From: Oscillospiraceae bacterium
GTDB taxonomy: Bacteria > Bacillota > Clostridia > Oscillospirales > Oscillospiraceae
Direction: 5' to 3'
Assembly: GCA_015068455.1 (NCBI GenBank)
Contig: SVKO01000004.1
Location: 62,001 to 126,000 of the forward strand
DNA length: 64,000 bases
The stretch's first letter is position 1. Each line of letters opens with the position of its first letter. Positions 52,884-60,349 of this stretch are shown piece after piece. Under the pieces are notes generated by a model. The model saw nothing but the letters and a program-made list of their open reading frames with translations, searched no databases and was not told where the DNA came from. A program made the position numbers and the translations under genes.

Positions 52884-54983
52884 TTAGTCCAACTGATAGA
52901 TCCGTAATCCATCATACTTTTTGATCAACTTAAGCATGCTGTTAAACGGTTTCCAGTCCTTTCCTTTGTCTTCGTCAGTCAGTGTATAATAGTGCTTCTT
53001 GATATCGCTATCAGATAGATTGCCGTCCATGGCAAGTTTATGCATTCTAAGTTGTTCTCTTAAATCTTTGCCGGAAAATGATCGATCTATTATTGTTAGC
53101 GCCTCTTTATCTAAATAAAGATCCCCATTTTTCCAGCCCATCCATTGATGCTCGAGTACCCAACGCTTATGCTCCATAGGGGCAAAAACAGCAGTCTGTG
53201 ATTCCTCAAAATGATCTAGAATCCGATAGCTTACAGGTCTGTCGGTATAGAAACATCCAATCGCGTTGAGATATTTGCTGAAGGATTTTGCTTGGTTGAT
53301 ATTTGACAACTGATACTCCAGAGACAGTGTTTCAAACTCTTCTTCAAGCTTCTTTGTATTAACAGTATCTTCTTTTCCATTATAGTTGTATCTTGCATTC
53401 AACACAACAGCAAAGTCATACAAATGTAAAAAGTTGCTGACGGAAAGATAGGTATGCTTGACACTACGATCCACCGGTGCCATTTTAATGCTGACCGTAA
53501 GATTGTTCTTGTCTATTTCGACGATCTTATGTATCTCTTCGAGAAAACTTTGCTCATTTTCATACATCTTGCTGAAGCTTTTTAGCTCTGGCTTTTCAGG
53601 ATCAGGAAAATGTGCCAAGCATTTTTGCAGATATCCTATATATTTGTCCTTATATTGATCGATTTTTTCCCATTCGTCAGTATCATATACATAGATTGCG
53701 TTGATTTGCCCCTTGGAAAAATCGAATTCTGCGTTGAAAGGATGGGCTTCTTGCCGTGTGTTCCTCCCATATGAGGCTCTGTCCCAGCACTGCAATTCAT
53801 CACAAAGCATCAGAAGATAAGCCAAAGGATGCTGAGTAATTTTTAAAGGGGAGTTGGGTGTTTTTCTGGCCCCGGTTTCATCCTTTTTTTTGTAAAAAGC
53901 TATGCTGAACTTAAATATACTGTTATGAAGCAGAATTGCAGTCAGGGCATCAATGTGTTCCCTTTTTATGGGGTAATGTCTATCCTCGATGCCCTGATCC
54001 CAAAAGCTCAAAAGCTTTTGAAAGAGAAGATTTGCCGAGAACCATGCATGATCCATATAAAGACCATACTTATCCGGCTTAGTTGGTTTGCACTTTATTA
54101 TATTACATAGGGCGCTCTCGTTAATATCGTAGGCTACACCAAGCTTATTGAATATATCATGTGCAAACAGTTTATTAGTGTCAGTGAATTTTTGGCCATA
54201 GAGAGTTTCGAGATGCTCCCTCATTTTAACAGGTATCTTGGTCAGTTGGTTAACATTGTGGTAGACAATATGGACGGAGTTGCGTTTACGCTTGATGTTA
54301 TCGACTTCGTAATAGGAACAAACCTCCTCAAATGGTATTTCAAAGGGATAGCCGATGTCGTGAAATAGAGATGTGAGCCCCCAGTATTCCAAAAAGAAGT
54401 GCGCTGCCATGTGATCTTCTGCAGTGTTGCTTTCATCCGTATCAAAATTATAGTATTCCTTAAATTTTTTTCGGAAGTATGCATTTGTCTCATAAATTGC
54501 AAGGCCTAGTGAGAAAACATAAACGGTGTGGGAATAATGGTCGCGATGTTTCATCAGTAGAGATGAGCCGTTGGTTTCAAATTCAGAAAGGAGTTCTACA
54601 CGTTTCTTGCTGCTGCTATAATCACCGAAGAACATTTCCATATAGCAGAAATAAACAGTGTATGCATCCTCGGCGACCCCGGAATCAATAAAGCGCTCAA
54701 GTTCGCGTTCAAGACACAAACGGTTGATGTCCATTTGCATATTAAACGGGATCTGGTGTTCTTTCATACTCTTGCCAAGCAAGATATTATTATCATCTTC
54801 TTCTTTCGTCTTGCCTGCATCGAATTGTAAATTTTCGCACCGATTGTGCAAAAACCGCAATACAGCGCTTTTAAAGTCAAAGCCATCTTCATTGAAATGC
54901 TTCTCGGGTATAGCGGGGCCGACATCCTTCCCAAACCTCTTTTTGTTTTCTTCGCTCATTTTTGATAACGCTGTGTAAGCCAT
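52884..54983 (-). CDS. HD-domain protein with C-terminal RyR-like domain
   Basis: A 699-residue soluble protein. The HD phosphohydrolase ligands are visible: His152, the pair His208-Asp209 (LFHDIGYPFE), His312 (MDHAWFSANLL), His353 (LLHNS) and Asp395 (LMLCDELQCWDR). Residues about 600-699 contain MEHKRWVLEHQWMGW, the RyR-domain signature, a module found in ryanodine receptors and in prokaryotic nucleotide-centred conflict systems. HD enzymes cleave nucleotides or cyclic nucleotides; the RyR part may sense a nucleotide-derived ligand. AAAGGA precedes the ATG. It is transcribed alone, away from the next rightward set. Function is inferred, family not named exactly. Confidence 0.75.
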   Translation of the reverse strand: MAYTALSKMSEENKKRFGKDVGPAIPEKHFNEDGFDFKSAVLRFLHNRCENLQFDAGKTKEEDDNNILLGKSMKEHQIPFNMQMDINRLCLERELERFIDSGVAEDAYTVYFCYMEMFFGDYSSSKKRVELLSEFETNGSSLLMKHRDHYSHTVYVFSLGLAIYETNAYFRKKFKEYYNFDTDESNTAEDHMAAHFFLEYWGLTSLFHDIGYPFEIPFEEVCSYYEVDNIKRKRNSVHIVYHNVNQLTKIPVKMREHLETLYGQKFTDTNKLFAHDIFNKLGVAYDINESALCNIIKCKPTKPDKYGLYMDHAWFSANLLFQKLLSFWDQGIEDRHYPIKREHIDALTAILLHNSIFKFSIAFYKKKDETGARKTPNSPLKITQHPLAYLLMLCDELQCWDRASYGRNTRQEAHPFNAEFDFSKGQINAIYVYDTDEWEKIDQYKDKYIGYLQKCLAHFPDPEKPELKSFSKMYENEQSFLEEIHKIVEIDKNNLTVSIKMAPVDRSVKHTYLSVSNFLHLYDFAVVLNARYNYNGKEDTVNTKKLEEEFETLSLEYQLSNINQAKSFSKYLNAIGCFYTDRPVSYRILDHFEESQTAVFAPMEHKRWVLEHQWMGWKNGDLYLDKEALTIIDRSFSGKDLREQLRMHKLAMDGNLSDSDIKKHYYTLTDEDKGKDWKPFNSMLKLIKKYDGLRIYQLD

Positions 54984-55469
54984 ACCATTCTTCCTTTCAT
55001 AATCAGAAACCGATGATTATTTATTATTTTCTCTATAATACCAAAAATCAAAATGACATGCAATCTAGTTCGATAAATAGAATCTTTCTATCAAGTGTTG
55101 TGGGCAGTTCAATGATCTGTAGCACATCATTCTACAATAAGACTGTCAAATCTGAGCTATGGTTTTTATTATAACCAGGTAAGAATAAATTGAGGCGTGA
55201 TTAATTATCAACTTCTGGTTTTGTTTTAACGAAATTTGAAATGAGAAACTATTTTTTGTTCGGGTTGAGGGTAGGGAACACTTTGAGAGGGCAGAGACTC
55301 CAAATGTCAACATTTATCAGTATGCGACCGGAATCACAGCTATTTATTACGATATTTAACTGGGAAAAAAGTTGAAAAAACATCTATCATAGTGTATACT
55401 ATAGTATATAATAAGATGCAATTTGGCTAGGAATGGAATTATCGTAATTATAGAAATAGGAGTAATAAT
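54984..55469. other. Intergenic divergent region
   Basis: About 490 nt between the HD-RyR gene and the TPR gene. It holds the rightward promoter at 55372-55400 and presumably the leftward one. No ORF or RNA gene seen. Confidence 0.6.
55372..55400 (+). promoter_or_regulatory. Promoter for TPR-PPase-thyX
   Basis: TTGAAA (55372-55377), 17-nt spacer, TATACT (55395-55400), inside a palindrome-rich TATACTATAGTATA segment. Confidence 0.7.
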
Positions 55470-56029
55470 ATGCAAAGCCAAGTTCAGATTTATTTAGATG
55501 ATGCCAGGAAACTTCAAAAAAATGGTGATTATGAACAAGCTATATCTTTTCTGAAATCAGCATATCTTGAGGACAGCTTAAAATTACACGAAATTGAAAT
55601 AGAAAAACTGCTGAGTTTTAATTATCGTAAAACTGGTGATTATAATTTAGCATTATTGCATATTAATCGCGCGATAAACCGGAATTCAAAAAAATGGTCT
55701 CTGATATTACCGTTGATGAGCACGCAATATGCCTCATGAATAAAGGGATTATTTATGAAGAAATGAACCGATCTAAAGACGCAATAGTGTGTTATTTACA
55801 TGCAATTAAGATTTTTGTTCAATTATATGAAAATAAACCAATCGAATACGGTAAAATAATAAATGCAATGTTCACTTTGGGACATTGTAATTATAAAAAC
55901 AGATTATTTGATAAAGCGCAGGAAACACTACAGTCCACGTTACAATACTTCGGAGAAGGAAAAGAGAACGACAGACGTTACATTGCAATATGCAATACTT
56001 TAGAGGAACTATCTAATATTGAAAACTGA
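55470..56029 (+). pseudogene. TPR protein split by an A7 frameshift
   Basis: Two overlapping frames make one tetratricopeptide-repeat protein of about 186 residues: 55470-55739 (EQAISFLKSAYLEDSLKLHE, DYNLALLHINRAINR) and a frame from about 55694 (GIIYEEMNRSKDAIVCYLHA, NRLFDKAQETLQSTLQYFGE). The switch is a -1 shift at seven A (55688-55694), where the codons read TCA AAA AAA TGG: a canonical A-AAA-AAA slippery heptamer in the right phase. It may therefore be a broken gene, a sequencing indel, or programmed -1 frameshifting. TPR proteins are scaffolds or sensors; partners are unknown. Its last bases touch the next gene. Confidence 0.65.
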
Positions 56030-56030
56030 A

Positions 56031-56354
56031 ATGATTTATTATAACAAATTAGTACGTGACAAAATCCCTCAAATTATTCATGAAAAGGGTTGCGAAGCGA
56101 TTACTCGTGTTCTTCACGATGAAGAATTTGCAGACTGCTTGAAAAACAAACTCCTTGAAGAAACTAATGAATATATTCAGGATGGAAGTGTAGAAGAGTT
56201 GGCAGATATTTACGAGGTTATCCTAGCAATACTGAGGAGCAAGGGCGTTTCTTATGAATGTTTTGAAGCGATTCGAAAAAAGAAAGAAGCAGAAAGAGGA
56301 GCTTTTACGAAAAAGATTTATTTAGAATATGTGAGTGAGTCATCACAACAGTAA
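56031..56354 (+). CDS. MazG-like nucleoside triphosphate pyrophosphohydrolase
   Basis: A 107-residue all-alpha pyrophosphohydrolase. The YYNKLVRDKIPQII start and the ExxE...ExxD metal-binding helix pair (LLEETNEYIQDGSVEELADIYEVI) are typical of this MazG-superfamily branch, usually annotated phosphoribosyl-ATP pyrophosphohydrolase or NTP pyrophosphohydrolase. It would remove pyrophosphate from (d)NTPs or modified nucleotides. The start is uncertain: ATG 56031 is used, a TTG at 56019 overlaps the TPR stop. The tandem ThyX gene follows after 14 nt. Confidence 0.85.
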   Translation: MIYYNKLVRDKIPQIIHEKGCEAITRVLHDEEFADCLKNKLLEETNEYIQDGSVEELADIYEVILAILRSKGVSYECFEAIRKKKEAERGAFTKKIYLEYVSESSQQ

Positions 56355-56368
56355 AAAAGGTGGAAAAA

Positions 56369-57712
56369 ATGATTGTTAAACTAATTAGCTGGAATCTCAA
56401 CAACGACGCATTGTGCGCAAGCGCTGCAAGAATATCCACGACAAAAGGAACCGCAATTGAGATTTTTGATAAGGCGACTGATTCGGAAAAAAACAAAAAT
56501 CTGATTGCCAAAGTTTTGAGCTCAGGACATACGTCTATTATTGAGCATGCTGTGTTTACTTTTGCTCTGGAGAACGTTTCTGCATTTACAGAGGAATTCT
56601 TCATTGAGTGTCGTCTTGCCTCCTTTACCGTAAAATCAAGGCGCTACGTTGACTTCAGCGGCCTTGGCTATTATACTCCCCAGGATCTGGAAAGCAGCGA
56701 TTTGCAGATTTACCACGCATATATGGATAAGCTTTTCGCGGCATACAATGAAATGTTGGAAAACGGGGTTCCTAAAGAAGACGCTCGTTTTCTGCTTCCA
56801 TATTCGTTCAATAGCAACTTTTATTGCACGATGAATGCTCGTGAGTTGATTCGCATCATTTCCGAAATAAGATATGGGCGGATGGCGGCTATCCCAGAAT
56901 TATGTGATCTGGCAGACCAAATTTTGCAGCAAACCGCGTCAGTATTTCCTATTGTGAATTTAGTCGTTGAGAATATGCGAGATAGCTGGCATTTGAATAA
57001 CGCTAGGGATTTCAGTTATCCCGCGATGGGTGAATTGGAAATTCTGACAGAATCAGAGATTGGTAAGGTCGAAATGCTTCAGGCACCGACAAAGCCCAAG
57101 GAGATTTTGCAAATAGCGTCTCAATGCTATCACCCACAGAAACTTAATGTAGTGGCTGTTGATGAGATATTACAGACCAACCGGAATCGTGAACTTGAGC
57201 AGCTTACTTATACTTTCCATATCAGGAACATTACTTTGTCCGGTATCACCCACATTGTGCGACATAGAATGCAGTCTTTAATAATTCCTCCGTTAACCGA
57301 AATCAATTACAATAAAATAATTGTTCCAAATACAATTGCTAAGAATCCAGAGTTGTTACACCGCTATCAAGTTGTACTTGCGGATATTGCAGACATGCGA
57401 AAGACAATCAGAACTCGTCCGACACTTCTAAAATATCAATACTATTTTGCACTCAGTGGTAATTTGGCAGACATATTATCTACGGTAAATGGTCGAGAGT
57501 TGATTCATATGATTCGATTGCGTTCCTGTAACCGTGCACAGTGGGAAATTAAAAACATCGTTGTAGCAATGTTAAAGCTCGCCAGGAGTAATTATCCAGA
57601 GTTGTTTCAAAAGGTTGGTCCAAACTGTTTCATGTACGGCAAATGTCCTGAGACACGCCTTGCGTGTGGAAAACAGAGTCAGACTATCAAAGAGTTTTCA
57701 GATCTAAAGTAA
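56369..57712 (+). CDS. thyX: Tandem-domain FAD-dependent thymidylate synthase (ThyX-like)
   Basis: A 447-residue protein with two ThyX-like halves, about twice the single-domain length. Half 1 (1-215) has SSGHTSIIEHAVFTF and, where the motif RHRxxSxxxxSxR is expected, ECRLASFTVKSRRY, so only the last Arg and the SxR part survive; ARFLLPYSFNSNFY is present. Half 2 (about 240-447) has IVRHRMQSL with the RHRxxS part intact and a good RAQWEI segment. Motifs missing in one half exist in the other, so a composite active site is possible. ThyX methylates dUMP with CH2-THF and FAD. ATG 56369 has AAAGGTGG upstream. It may work on a modified nucleotide in this island. Confidence 0.85.
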   Translation: MIVKLISWNLNNDALCASAARISTTKGTAIEIFDKATDSEKNKNLIAKVLSSGHTSIIEHAVFTFALENVSAFTEEFFIECRLASFTVKSRRYVDFSGLGYYTPQDLESSDLQIYHAYMDKLFAAYNEMLENGVPKEDARFLLPYSFNSNFYCTMNARELIRIISEIRYGRMAAIPELCDLADQILQQTASVFPIVNLVVENMRDSWHLNNARDFSYPAMGELEILTESEIGKVEMLQAPTKPKEILQIASQCYHPQKLNVVAVDEILQTNRNRELEQLTYTFHIRNITLSGITHIVRHRMQSLIIPPLTEINYNKIIVPNTIAKNPELLHRYQVVLADIADMRKTIRTRPTLLKYQYYFALSGNLADILSTVNGRELIHMIRLRSCNRAQWEIKNIVVAMLKLARSNYPELFQKVGPNCFMYGKCPETRLACGKQSQTIKEFSDLK

Positions 57713-57807
57713 ATAACTGTACCAATAGAAATGTGTTGCTTAGATTCACGAAGGATAATCTATAAACTGACCCACGAAGAGCTTTTTGTAGATCAAGCAT
57801 ACGTCCA

Positions 57808-57833
57808 CCAGGCCGCTAATATTAGCGGCCTGG
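57808..57833 (+). terminator. Palindrome after thyX
   Basis: A perfect 26-bp palindrome (CCAGGCCGCTAAT and reverse complement) followed by TATTATTTG, the first of three hairpins before the convergent gene. Confidence 0.65.
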
Positions 57834-57842
57834 TATTATTTG

Positions 57843-57870
57843 TACGGGTCGGGAGTTTTCCCGATCCGTA
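57843..57870. repeat. Second hairpin in the thyX/desulfurase gap
   Basis: TACGGGTCGGGA pairs with TCCCGATCCGTA (one G-T pair) across a short T-rich loop. Confidence 0.55.
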
Positions 57871-57881
57871 TATAATAAGAG

Positions 57882-57909
57882 GAGGCGCCCGTTTTGGCGC
57901 CTCACTTTT
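57882..57909. terminator. Third hairpin, terminator at the desulfurase stop
   Basis: GAGGCGCC pairs with GGCGCCTC, then ACTTTTT on the plus strand. The stop codon of the cysteine desulfurase is inside the right arm. Confidence 0.65.
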
Positions 57910-59077
57910 TCATATACATATTCCTATACTCCGCATTCATGCTTCTGAGTGTTGAAACCGCTGTTTTCAAAACATGGGCAAGATATAAAACCTCATCGAT
58001 CGTATTGCGCTCATTAAGGGAGATTCGAAGTGCGCCTCTCGCCAGTTCATACGGGATGCCCATAGCAAGCAGAACATGGGACGGCTCTTTTGCGTTTGAG
58101 GCACATGCGGAAGAAGATGAAGCAAAGATGCCATTCATACTCAGATACCGAACAAGATCTGAGCCGTCAACGTAATCAAAACAGATATGTAATGTTCCCG
58201 GAAGAGTATTGTCTAGGCGGCCGCTGAGATGGGCCATCGGAATATCGTGCAAAGCTTCAAGTAGGCGCAATTTGATTGACTGCACAGATTGTTTCTTCTT
58301 TAGGTCGTTTATTGCCAACTCGACTGCTGTCGCGAGGCCCATAATCCCCGGTACGTTTTCTGTGCCGCCTCTGTAACCTCTCTCCTGACCGCCACCATGA
58401 AGGAACGGTTCTATTTTGGTTCCTCGTCTAAGATATAGTATACCGATACCCTTTGGCCCACCAAGTTTATGGCCGGAAAAACTCATGGCATCAAACAATC
58501 CTTTGCTTAAATCTAGTTCAACGTTTCCAATCGCCTGAACCGCATCAGAGAAAAAAGGTATATTGTGCCAGTGAGCAAGCTCCGATATTTTATCGACTGG
58601 TTGCAATACACCGGTTTCATTGTTGGCTAGCATAACCGTTATCAGCGCGGTATTCAAATTGATAAGCGTCTCCAATTCCTCGGGAACGACCTCACCAAAG
58701 GAGTTTGTTTTGAGATAGGCTGCTTTGTATGCAAATCGTTCCAAAGCTTTAATTGCGTTGAGAACTGACGGATGTTCGATTTGACTAGTGATCAGTTCTT
58801 TCTTTTCCGATGCCATCGCCATACCGAATATTGCCCAGTTATTTGACTCTGTTCCTCCTGAGGTAAAATATAGTTCATCTGGATGACATTTTAAACAGTA
58901 TGCAATCCGTTCTCTGGCCTCATCGATATTCCTTCTAGCATATATGCCGCACTTGTGGATACTGGATGGATTTCCAAAAACAGTCTGAAGGAAAGGTTGC
59001 ATTGCTGCAACCACTTCATCTCGAACAGGCGTTGAGGCAGCATTGTCAACATAAATCTGCTGGTTACTCTGTATCAT
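57902..59077 (-). CDS. Cysteine desulfurase (NifS/IscS-like)
   Basis: A 391-residue PLP enzyme: YVDNAASTPVRDEV at the N-terminus, TSGGTESNNWAI, the PLP lysine in SFSGHKLGGPKG, the structural RGGTENVPG and the mobile loop SSSSACASNAKEPS with the catalytic Cys. It takes sulfur from cysteine as a persulfide for clusters or thiolated nucleic acids. Its start overlaps the HIT gene by 14 nt, so it is the last gene of the leftward operon. Desulfurases (DndA) serve phosphorothioate DNA modification, but no dndBCDE is here, so what takes the sulfur is unknown. Confidence 0.92.
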   Translation of the reverse strand: MIQSNQQIYVDNAASTPVRDEVVAAMQPFLQTVFGNPSSIHKCGIYARRNIDEARERIAYCLKCHPDELYFTSGGTESNNWAIFGMAMASEKKELITSQIEHPSVLNAIKALERFAYKAAYLKTNSFGEVVPEELETLINLNTALITVMLANNETGVLQPVDKISELAHWHNIPFFSDAVQAIGNVELDLSKGLFDAMSFSGHKLGGPKGIGILYLRRGTKIEPFLHGGGQERGYRGGTENVPGIMGLATAVELAINDLKKKQSVQSIKLRLLEALHDIPMAHLSGRLDNTLPGTLHICFDYVDGSDLVRYLSMNGIFASSSSACASNAKEPSHVLLAMGIPYELARGALRISLNERNTIDEVLYLAHVLKTAVSTLRSMNAEYRNMYMKK

Positions 59078-59756
59078 TATTTATCACTTCCGTTTGATGA
59101 CAAAACACGTCTATTGTTTTAATCATCTTATCTACATATGGGAACTGACGCCAATCCCAGCTTTCGGGCATATTGTAGTGATTTGCAACAATTCTTCTAA
59201 AAAACTGGGACGGCACAAAACCATCGTCCACTACGTACATGAGCCCGTCAATATCTTGCCAATAAAGATATGGCATATTATTATTGCCTAAAGGCCAAAG
59301 CTCTGAAAACGAGTGTATTTGCCTATACTTCAATGCGTAAGGAAGTATTTCCTCTGTTAAACTACAGTCATAAGGGAGTAGATGCATGTGCGCGTGGTCA
59401 ACACATCCGCCCATGGATACATCGCAAAAAGCGCTGCCATGTTCGAAACAGATTACCTGTTTTCCATAAACATCTTGAAGTCGTGTTTTCACCGCTGCTA
59501 TTAAAGTCGTCTGCTCTTCCAACATCGTTGCCGGCAAACATGCGAAGCTGGAATAGTGCTCCTTGGATACAATCAATAGGTATCCCTCTACGAAGCATCC
59601 AACGGTCGGAAACACAACGAAATTATCTGTCTCCATCACGATTCTAGACGTTTGATTGAGTTGTTTCCCCATATATTGTAGAAAATAATTACATGAATTA
59701 GGGATTTGATTTATTTCAGCGCAGAACGCACAAGTATCTTGAATCGATCGAATCAT
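59064..59756 (-). CDS. HIT-like nucleotide hydrolase/transferase protein
   Basis: A 230-residue HIT-superfamily protein. A CAFC pair lies near the start, FVVFPTVGCFVEGYLLIVSK is the usual beta core, and HAHMHLLPYD carries the HxHxH triad that binds the nucleotide alpha-phosphate. The C-terminal 90 residues (YLYWQDIDGLMYVVDDGFVP...SWDWRQFPY) resemble the longer HIT/GalT-like members. HIT proteins hydrolyse or transfer nucleoside monophosphates. I start at ATG 59756 with GAGG 8 nt upstream, inside the end of the previous gene. Coupled to the desulfurase downstream. Confidence 0.85.
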   Translation of the reverse strand: MIRSIQDTCAFCAEINQIPNSCNYFLQYMGKQLNQTSRIVMETDNFVVFPTVGCFVEGYLLIVSKEHYSSFACLPATMLEEQTTLIAAVKTRLQDVYGKQVICFEHGSAFCDVSMGGCVDHAHMHLLPYDCSLTEEILPYALKYRQIHSFSELWPLGNNNMPYLYWQDIDGLMYVVDDGFVPSQFFRRIVANHYNMPESWDWRQFPYVDKMIKTIDVFCHQTEVINNDTE

Positions 59757-59766
59757 CCATAATTCC

Positions 59767-60321
59767 TCACTCATTTAAACCGATGCAATGATTAATCCAA
59801 TTAATTAACTTCTCCTTAAGGTCTTCCTGATCTTCTATGTTTACAACTCTGTATATTAAGCTTTGCCGACCATGTACATCAAATGGAATCTTAATGCCTG
59901 TATCTCTTGCTGCTTTCTTGCCCGTCTCCGTGTTTCCTTCGGCCTTTTCTTCGACTGTATCAGCCCTAAAGCATGGGCAAACGAGACAGCCGAGCGCATG
60001 GGCCATTCCAAGCATGTAAAAAACATTTGCGTCTTTCCTAGTACACTCAACAATAGCTATATCTGCGTTATATAAGGTTTCACAATCTTTTTTTAACTCT
60101 TTATTATTGACATTAATAAGCTTTAATGCCCATGTTCCGATTTGTATTGTTTTATTTAGTTCTTCAATTACAGTTTTTACAATTCGTACAAAACAATGTA
60201 AAGCTTCTTTTTCAGCTTTCTCAAAGGTTTCTGAGTAGCTGTAAATCATAACCACCTCGTGATAGCCATTCGATGAGTGGAGATCTTGAGAAATACAGAA
60301 TGCGTTCGGACAAATAAACAT
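59767..60321 (-). CDS. NDT/TIR-like nucleotide-binding protein lacking the catalytic Glu
   Basis: A 184-residue protein with a Rossmann-like nucleoside 2-deoxyribosyltransferase (NDT) or TIR-like core: ADIAIVECTRKDANVFYMLGMAHALG (about 86-111; the two parts are quoted separately in the literature as the D-x-x-x-x-N-V-F-Y and G-x-A-H blocks). Relatives have FYELG; here FYMLG, so the usual nucleophilic Glu is Met103. It may be a sensor or inactive partner of the 563-residue protein with the same domain, whose gene ends 28 nt upstream. ATG 60321 has AAGGAG at 8 nt. Exact ligand is unknown. Confidence 0.75.
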   Translation of the reverse strand: MFICPNAFCISQDLHSSNGYHEVVMIYSYSETFEKAEKEALHCFVRIVKTVIEELNKTIQIGTWALKLINVNNKELKKDCETLYNADIAIVECTRKDANVFYMLGMAHALGCLVCPCFRADTVEEKAEGNTETGKKAARDTGIKIPFDVHGRQSLIYRVVNIEDQEDLKEKLINWINHCIGLNE

Positions 60322-60349
60322 ATTATTTTCTCCTTCCATCCAATGCCTT

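Noticed and set aside
57731-57955. 74-codon frame between thyX and the desulfurase
   Set aside because: It runs through three hairpins and overlaps the convergent gene; no ribosome site.
57902-59077. DndA of a phosphorothioation (Dnd) system
   Set aside because: The desulfurase is real, but dndB, C, D and E are absent from the window, so a Dnd label would be unsupported.
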